Assembly: GCA_035248685.1 (NCBI GenBank)
Contig: DATFHF010000052.1
Coordinates: 1 to 44,468 of the forward strand
From: Jatrophihabitans_A sp035248685
Lineage (GTDB): Bacteria; Actinomycetota; Actinomycetes; Mycobacteriales; Jatrophihabitantaceae
Length of the DNA: 44,468 nucleotides
Direction: 5' to 3'
The notes under the pieces are model-generated. The model had not been told where the DNA came from. It saw nothing but the letters and a program-made list of their open reading frames with translations, and did no database searches. Of this stretch, positions 39,285 to 44,468 are shown piece after piece. Position numbers and translations under genes: made by a program. Position 1 is the stretch's first letter. Each line of letters begins with the position of its first letter.

Positions 39285-40694
39285 ATGGCCCAGCGCCTGA
39301 TCGAGGACTGGCAACTGGCCGTTCTGAAGGTTCGGCTCGACCTGTCCGAGCGCACGCCCGCGGTGGCCGCCGAACTGGTCGGATACCCGGGCGGCATCGC
39401 GCAGACGATGTGGTCGCTGCGGCACCCACTGATCGCCTACGGACTGGACAGCGCGAACCTTGCCGAACTCCGAGTACCGAGCGACCTGCAAGCCGCGGTC
39501 GCGAAGACGCTACTGACGGATCTGAGGGGTGAAGCGGCCCTCTGGTTGCGCCTCGTGCCGCCCTACGGCTACCTCGGTGCGGTGCCATGGGAGGCTGCCC
39601 TGATTGAGCGGACGAATCTGCCCGTGCTTCGCGTGCCTGACCGGATGCCCGGTGCGAGGGACCTCGGCCGCAAATGGCGGGCCGCGATCGCAATCAGCGC
39701 ACCCCCGACCGGCAGCTGGGCGCCGGCCTACCTGCGATCGCTGGTTCATGAGTGGGTCCGAGCGGTGCCGGCCAAGGTCGAGGTCGACGTCTTCGCCGAC
39801 GCCTGGACGACGGATAGCCTGAACGGCGTTGACTGGGACGCACTGGTTCGCGTACACAATCCACGCAAGGCCGCCGAAGCCAGCGCAAGTCCATCGCCTG
39901 TGTCGTCGATATCGGATGGCGGTACGGTCAGTTCCGCCATCCGCACCTCGTCCGGACGGATTTGGGCGGATTGGATCGCGGCCGGCCTAGCGGGCCAGGC
40001 AGTGCGGGCGCTGCACATAGTCGTCGACGGTGCCTTCGACGGTGACCGCCCGATGCTCGCGGTCGCATCGGATCCTAGCTATCCGACCACTACGGACCGG
40101 AGCGCGTTCGTGAGTGCCGATACCGTTCTAGCCTTCGCCGACGGAATCGGCTCGGCGGCGTTGTCGTTCAGCTCTTTTCCGAACGACCCGTCCGGTGTCG
40201 CTATTCGGATGATCGCCGACGAGGTGGGACAACAGCGCTCCGGGGCGACGATCTACTCATCGATGGCGGCCGATCCAACGGGACGGGCCCTGGCGGCCGC
40301 GCATGCCTATGCCGCTGACCGGAGCGGGGAGGTCGAGATACCCCGCGACCCATCGTTGTTCGCCTACCTCCAGCCCGAGCAGGTGCAGGATTCCGTCGCG
40401 CACAACTGGCTGACCGTCCTCGATCAGGTAACCGACGACGAGGGCAGCTGGTCGACGCCGCCCGTGAGCAACGCGCGTAGTACCGCGCTGGAGACCTATT
40501 ACGTCGACGCCGATTCGGTGCCGAGTTGGGTGGCCTCCTGGGACCGCTACCTGGGCCGAGAGACTGTCGAGCTAGCCCAGCAGGAGAACTCGTTGGAACC
40601 GACGGCCCCGTTCAAGAAGGCCTACAACGTCGGCGCATCCGTGGCCCTTGAGCAACTACGCGATATCCTCGACCGGCATACGAGGCTGTCATGA
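39285..40694 (+). CDS. CHAT-like protein with probable loss of catalytic residues
   Basis: The 469-residue protein has LWLRLVPPYGYLGAVPWEAALIER near residue 87-109, the kind of segment that precedes the protease core in CHAT proteins. Further on, RALHIVVDGAFDG (241-253) aligns with the usual LHIxCHG block but has Asp-Gly (248-249) in place of His-Gly. SAALSFSSFPND (290-301) stands where a Leu-x-Ala-Cys block is expected, with no cysteine. It therefore looks like an inactive CHAT fold, possibly a regulator or scaffold for the active CHAT protein encoded next. ATG at 39285 is preferred for GGAGGG 9 bases upstream. Its stop overlaps the next start (ATGA). Family assignment is by pattern only. 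Confidence 0.6.
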   Translation: MAQRLIEDWQLAVLKVRLDLSERTPAVAAELVGYPGGIAQTMWSLRHPLIAYGLDSANLAELRVPSDLQAAVAKTLLTDLRGEAALWLRLVPPYGYLGAVPWEAALIERTNLPVLRVPDRMPGARDLGRKWRAAIAISAPPTGSWAPAYLRSLVHEWVRAVPAKVEVDVFADAWTTDSLNGVDWDALVRVHNPRKAAEASASPSPVSSISDGGTVSSAIRTSSGRIWADWIAAGLAGQAVRALHIVVDGAFDGDRPMLAVASDPSYPTTTDRSAFVSADTVLAFADGIGSAALSFSSFPNDPSGVAIRMIADEVGQQRSGATIYSSMAADPTGRALAAAHAYAADRSGEVEIPRDPSLFAYLQPEQVQDSVAHNWLTVLDQVTDDEGSWSTPPVSNARSTALETYYVDADSVPSWVASWDRYLGRETVELAQQENSLEPTAPFKKAYNVGASVALEQLRDILDRHTRLS

Positions 40695-42007
40695 CGCGCA
40701 CCGTGATCCGGCTAGACCGCTCCGGCGACTCGGTCTCGCTCAACCTCGATCGCGCGCCGGTCGACTTCGACCAGGACAGCTTCACGATCGACCTCGACAG
40801 GGTCACCGGCAATACGTTGACCGAGCGGGGGCGCTCGCTCGCCGCCCTGCTGACCGAGCGAGATCCGCTAAGGGGAGTGCTCCGATCAGCCTTCGCGTCG
40901 AAGTCGAATGCCGCGCCCGCGCCAATCTACTTCCACGTGCGATCCGAGGCTGCCGATGCCGTGGCCTGGGAACAGATCTTCGACGATAAGCAGGGTTTCT
41001 GCGCACTCGATCCCCGGTGGCCGATAGGCCGAATCGCCCGCACGTCCACGTCGGTGCCCGGCCGGGGGTTCAAACCTCCACTCCGGCTGGTTGCGGTGCT
41101 GTCTGCGGCGGGTCAGGACGGCTCCCGGCAGTTGGCGGCGCTGCTGGACGCACGAGCAGGGGACGGACCGGACGTCGCGGTGCACGTCATCACCGGTGAT
41201 GAGGCGATCCGTGACAGTGCGCTGGCCGGCGGCGCAACGGCGGAGTTCATCGGCGGGACCGCCACAGCGCTTACCACCCAGATAGCCCAGGCGCGACCGC
41301 ATCTGCTTCACATCCTGTGCCATGGTCAGTTGCTAGGCGGCGTCAAATCGTTGCGCTTCGCCAAGATCAGCGATTTCGACGCTCAGGTCAAAGACTTCGG
41401 CTCGATGAGCCTGCCGGTGTCTGTCCTGGCCCGTGCACTGAAGGCCTGCGATCCGTGGCTGGTGGTACTCGCGGCGTGCCAGACCGCCGCGGGGGCAGGT
41501 GGGTCGTCCTACGCGCACGAACTGGTGAACAACGGCGTTACGGCCGTCATCGGCATGCGACGCCTCGTCGATCTCATCGACACCGACAGATTCTGCGCCG
41601 AGCTCTACCCGAGCATCATCGGCCTGATCCGTCAGGCGGTCAGATCAACAAAGCCGGGTGAATCCGTGCCCGAGCGGGTCATCGACTGGGCGGAGGCACT
41701 TACCGATCCGCGACGCGTGATGAGCAATCCCGACCCGGACATCGTCGACTCGTGGCTTGATCCAGTGCTCTACGCGCAGGCGGACGACCTGCGGGTACTC
41801 ATCCAGATCGATGACCATCCAGCGAATGTGCCTTACGGCGGCAAGCCACGGCCACTTTCGTACTATGCGGATTTGCAAGGCAAGCTCGATGTATATCGCG
41901 GCATCCTCGCCAGGTTGGATCCTGCCGCCGTCAACCAGGCAGCCGTTACCGAGGTACAGACCCTCATCGCCGAGACCGAGGCCCTGCTGGCCAAGGAAGG
42001 CGAATGA
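40691..42007 (+). CDS. CHAT-domain cysteine protease
   Basis: The 438-residue cytosolic protein has a CHAT domain (about 90-345). WEQIFDD and LDPRWPIGRIAR are followed by the catalytic His in HLLHILCHGQ (His211) and the catalytic Cys in WLVVLAACQTAAGAG (Cys263), then the typical ELVNNGVTAVIGMR. CHAT proteases are caspase-related enzymes that cleave partner proteins, for example in CRISPR-linked and gasdermin-linked immunity. The N-terminal 85 residues and the C-terminal 90 residues have no known domain. ATGA overlaps at both ends couple it to the pseudo-CHAT and C25-like genes. Confidence 0.82.
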   Translation: MTRTVIRLDRSGDSVSLNLDRAPVDFDQDSFTIDLDRVTGNTLTERGRSLAALLTERDPLRGVLRSAFASKSNAAPAPIYFHVRSEAADAVAWEQIFDDKQGFCALDPRWPIGRIARTSTSVPGRGFKPPLRLVAVLSAAGQDGSRQLAALLDARAGDGPDVAVHVITGDEAIRDSALAGGATAEFIGGTATALTTQIAQARPHLLHILCHGQLLGGVKSLRFAKISDFDAQVKDFGSMSLPVSVLARALKACDPWLVVLAACQTAAGAGGSSYAHELVNNGVTAVIGMRRLVDLIDTDRFCAELYPSIIGLIRQAVRSTKPGESVPERVIDWAEALTDPRRVMSNPDPDIVDSWLDPVLYAQADDLRVLIQIDDHPANVPYGGKPRPLSYYADLQGKLDVYRGILARLDPAAVNQAAVTEVQTLIAETEALLAKEGE

Positions 42008-43392
42008 CCTTCGACCAGTTGCCAGCTGCGGTCGCGATCAATGCCTGGCGCGGCAGCGCCACGACGGGTGAGCTCGACGAGTATGCGAATCGATGGGGCT
42101 CGCGAGCAGGCCTGCCGCACTCACAGCAGCCGCTTGCGATGGGCGAGGAGGTCGACGAGCGCGACTGGGGTTCTGACCAGGTCGGGTATGGCGTTTTGCT
42201 ACCGGAGAGCACGTGGTCCGCCGCAGACAAGGCCAAAGGGCTGGACGCTCCGGAGGCAGTTCGGCAACTGCTGGACGCCCGCCCCAAGACCGTCATGCTG
42301 CGCTGGGACGAAAAGCTGCCCGGCAATCTCATCCGTCGGTACCTGCCGGACGGATCGAGCCAGGCACCTACCATTGGGCTTTCGACCTACGGTACCAACA
42401 AGGGCTCGCTGCCCCGATACATCCTGATCATCGGTGGTCCGGACGTCGTTCCGTGGTCGGTACAATACGCCCTCGAGACGCGACATGCTGTTGGTCGGTT
42501 GCCATTGGATGAAGCTGGCCTCGAACATTACATCGATGCGATGCTCACCGGCTGGCCGAACGCCGATCTCGACGTCACGGCGCCCTTGATGTGGACGGTC
42601 TCGCTAGCGGGTGACATCACCGCCGACATGCGGGCTGTGATCGCCAATCCGTTGGAAGCGGCATTCGCCGACGACCCGCGGGTCGCCGGCTTCACCCACC
42701 TCACAGATCAGCACGCCACCGCGGCCGAACTCATTCGAATGCTGTCCGCCAGCCATCCCCTGCTCGTCATCACGTCGAGCCATGGCCTGACCTTGGGCGA
42801 GGGTGTAGTGCTTCGCAATTCGCTCGGCCTGCCGGTCGATCTCGACCATCAGCATGTCGATCTCGATGCCCTCGATCACGCGATGCCGGGCGGCACCATC
42901 TGGTATTCCCAGGCCTGCTGCTCGGCTGGCGGCGATGCGAGCAGTCATTACGAGGGGCTGCTCGCACCCGACACGATGGCGCTGTCTGCCGTACAGGCGG
43001 TTGCCCAACTTGGCCCGACCGTTGCGCCCGCAGCCACCCGGCTGATCGGTCGGGCCAATCCCGTCCGGGCGGTTTTGGGTCATGTCGAGCCGACATTCGA
43101 CTGGACGCTGCGGGTCGGCGACACCGGGCAAGGATTGGGTGGATTCATCGTTGAGGCGCTGTCGCGAAATCTATTCGTCACCCGCGATCCGATAGGCTAT
43201 GCACTGCGCGATTACCGCGCCGGTGTCGGTGAGTTGCATACCCAATACGCGGCCCTGCTTGACGACTTGAACAAGGGCAAGGTCGAGGTCAGAGACAAGC
43301 TCACCAGACTGCGCCTGTCAGCCATCGACCGGCAGAGCCTGGTCTTGCTCGGCGATCCCACCGTCACCTTGGCCACACCGACGGGCGACTGA
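42004..43392 (+). CDS. C25/caspase-like (clan CD) cysteine peptidase
   Basis: The 462-residue protein has RYILIIGGPDVVPW (138-151) followed by HAVGRLP, the layout of gingipain-type (C25) peptidases. The catalytic His is in LLVITSSHG (His260), the Cys in WYSQACCSAGG (Cys305 or Cys306), and the C-terminal LLGDPTVTL is a common C25 ending. There is no signal peptide or secretion tail, unlike gingipains, so it should act inside the cell. It is the last gene of the operon and overlaps the CHAT gene by ATGA. It could be activated by, or cut, the other members. Confidence 0.75.
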   Translation: MTFDQLPAAVAINAWRGSATTGELDEYANRWGSRAGLPHSQQPLAMGEEVDERDWGSDQVGYGVLLPESTWSAADKAKGLDAPEAVRQLLDARPKTVMLRWDEKLPGNLIRRYLPDGSSQAPTIGLSTYGTNKGSLPRYILIIGGPDVVPWSVQYALETRHAVGRLPLDEAGLEHYIDAMLTGWPNADLDVTAPLMWTVSLAGDITADMRAVIANPLEAAFADDPRVAGFTHLTDQHATAAELIRMLSASHPLLVITSSHGLTLGEGVVLRNSLGLPVDLDHQHVDLDALDHAMPGGTIWYSQACCSAGGDASSHYEGLLAPDTMALSAVQAVAQLGPTVAPAATRLIGRANPVRAVLGHVEPTFDWTLRVGDTGQGLGGFIVEALSRNLFVTRDPIGYALRDYRAGVGELHTQYAALLDDLNKGKVEVRDKLTRLRLSAIDRQSLVLLGDPTVTLATPTGD

Positions 43393-43439
43393 TACATCGA
43401 TGGCGGCCGCAATCTCGTCGCGAGTGCTCTCGGCCACCC

Positions 43440-44030
43440 TCAGTCGAGCGCCAGAGCCCCGTCGCTCTCGGTGTAAAGCTCCTCGGTCACCGGGCACCGA
43501 TACCGGCCGTCACCTAAAGATTCCAGCGGCGAACCAGCCCGACCGACCCAGCCCACTCGGCGGGCCGGTACCCCGACCACCAGGGCGAAGTCCGGCACAT
43601 CAGCCACCACCACCGCGCCGGCCGCGACCAGCGCCCAGCGGCCGATGGTGACCGGGGCGACGCACACCGACCGAGCGCCCAACGAAGCCCCGGTACGGAC
43701 GGTAACCCCGACCGGATGCCAGTCCGCCGCGCTCTTGGGCGAGCCGTCCGGGTTGATCGCCCGCGGGTAGTGGTCGTTGGTCAACACCACCGATGGTCCG
43801 ACAAACACGCCGTCTTCCAGGACGGCCGGTTCGTACACGAGCGCCAGGTTCTGGATCTTGACGTTGTCACCGATCCGAACCCCGGAGCCGACGTAGGCGC
43901 CCCGCCCGACAATGCACCGAGCGCCGAGCACCGCGCCGTTCCGGATCTGCGCCAGGTGCCAGATGGACGACCCGTCGCCGATCACCGCGGTTGGATCGAC
44001 GTCCGCCGACGGTTGAACCCGCACGGTCAT
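43440..44030 (-). CDS. left-handed beta-helix N-acetyltransferase (WbpD-like)
   Basis: The 196-residue protein is built of hexapeptide repeats (SIWHLAQIRNGAVLGARCIVGRGAYVGSGVRIGDNVKIQN). It also has VFVGPSVVLTNDHYPRAI and IGRWALVAAGAVVVADVPDFALVVGVPARRVGWV. This order is that of WbpD/WlbB-type enzymes, which N-acetylate the 3-amino group of UDP-sugar uronates. It fits with the aminotransferase and dehydrogenase at 33747-35833. The C-terminal YRCPVTEELY tail is an extra. Its start overlaps the stop of the upstream acyltransferase gene (ATGA). Confidence 0.88.
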   Translation of the reverse strand: MTVRVQPSADVDPTAVIGDGSSIWHLAQIRNGAVLGARCIVGRGAYVGSGVRIGDNVKIQNLALVYEPAVLEDGVFVGPSVVLTNDHYPRAINPDGSPKSAADWHPVGVTVRTGASLGARSVCVAPVTIGRWALVAAGAVVVADVPDFALVVGVPARRVGWVGRAGSPLESLGDGRYRCPVTEELYTESDGALALD

Positions 44031-44468
44031 GACGGTTCGGTTTCAGCCAGCGGCCGGTAATGCACCGCATCACCATCCACCACCACCCGCGCGGTCGGCC
44101 GGGCCGGCACCCCGGCGACCAGCACGCCGGCCGGCACATCCCGGCTTACCACTGCTCCGGCTGCCACCACCGCACCGTCCCCGATCGTCACGCCCATCTG
44201 GATTACCGCGTTGGCACCGATGAAAACCCGATCACCGATCACCACCGGCGCCCGATCTACCTCCGCATAATCACGACCGCTGACACAGCGCTTGGCTGAG
44301 GAATGCGTGTAGATCTGCGCCCCGCACGAGATGTCGCAGCCGCTACCGATAGTGAGCCCACCCGAGCCGTCGATGACGGTGAACGCGCCGATCCAGGTGC
44401 CCGGCCCGATCTCCGGTTCACCGATGATCCAGGCGTGCTGGTTGTAGGGGTTGTCCGGCAACCCCGAG
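44027..44468 (-). CDS. left-handed beta-helix acyltransferase, 5' end probably outside the window
   Basis: At least 144 residues of hexapeptide-repeat protein are visible: NPYNQHAWIIGEPEIGPGTWIGAFTVID, GLTIGSGCDISCGAQIYTHSS, VVIGDRVFIGANAVIQMGVTIGDGAVVAAGAVVSRDVP. The His in the THSS block is a likely catalytic residue. This matches O- or N-acyltransferases of glycan clusters. The only start in view is a TTG at 44461 and the frame stays open to the window edge, so the true start may lie beyond. It is coupled by ATGA to the WbpD-like gene. Confidence 0.8.
   Translation of the reverse strand, partial: SGLPDNPYNQHAWIIGEPEIGPGTWIGAFTVIDGSGGLTIGSGCDISCGAQIYTHSSAKRCVSGRDYAEVDRAPVVIGDRVFIGANAVIQMGVTIGDGAVVAAGAVVSRDVPAGVLVAGVPARPTARVVVDGDAVHYRPLAETEPS

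Noticed and set aside
1..44468. CRISPR array, insertion sequence, rRNA operon
   Set aside because: No regular direct repeat-spacer pattern, transposase or rRNA sequence was seen on either strand. The only notable repeats are those at 5503-6490 and 25192-25263.

Overview
The window is high-GC DNA with the gene content of an actinobacterium. It holds GAF-ANTAR, DUF1206 and DUF3516-helicase genes, a mycosin-like protease, an AfsA/TetR gamma-butyrolactone gene pair, and the order ffs, dnaX, amidase, ebfC, recR, which resembles the mycobacterial arrangement. TANNNT boxes sit 6-8 bases before several start codons, which suggests frequent leaderless transcription. The genus cannot be fixed from the sequence alone. 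I found no insertion sequence, CRISPR array, rRNA or phage gene.

Layout. 1-7315: tRNA-Ser(CGA), a secreted protein of unknown function, a divergent class V aminotransferase/SDR pair, a decayed phosphatase C-terminus, a large secreted glycoside-hydrolase-like protein carrying a ~500 bp tandem duplication, and an NmrA-like protein. 7348-11275: zinc homeostasis, with zur facing a four-gene znuA-znuC-znuB-znuB operon whose promoter overlaps a Zur box. 11411-13256: a TetR regulator with a palindromic operator candidate, convergent with an AfsA-family gene. This looks like a gamma-butyrolactone quorum-sensing pair. 13506-20982: hemerythrin-like protein, DUF3516 helicase, peptidase E, DEAD-box RNA helicase, GAF-ANTAR regulator with a long leader, and a DUF2127 membrane protein. 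21084-22947: small secreted protein, a RES-type toxin-antitoxin pair and tRNA-Ser(GGA). 22993-26900: a membrane-lipid cluster (DUF1206, PAP2, DAG kinase, PAP2) with a nested inverted repeat in its middle. 26948-31353: SRP RNA, a gutted OHCU decarboxylase gene, dnaX, amidase, ebfC and recR. 31375-33683: a membrane-anchored unknown coupled to a mycosin-like protease with no ESX genes in view. 33747-35833 and 43440-44468: sugar aminotransferase, sugar dehydrogenase and two left-handed beta-helix acyltransferases, consistent with making an acetamido-sugar uronate for a surface glycan.

Between these glycan genes lie an AAA ATPase, an MFS transporter and a tightly coupled four-gene operon (37948-43392). 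The operon encodes an alpha/beta hydrolase, a CHAT-like protein whose His and Cys positions appear replaced, a CHAT protease with intact His211 and Cys263, and a C25/caspase-like peptidase with His260 and Cys305/306. The last three junctions are a 14-base gap and two ATGA overlaps. Sampled lines are clearly less GC-rich than the neighbouring glycan genes. I do not recognise this as a described system. It is the best candidate here for an undescribed protease-cascade, defence or cell-death module.
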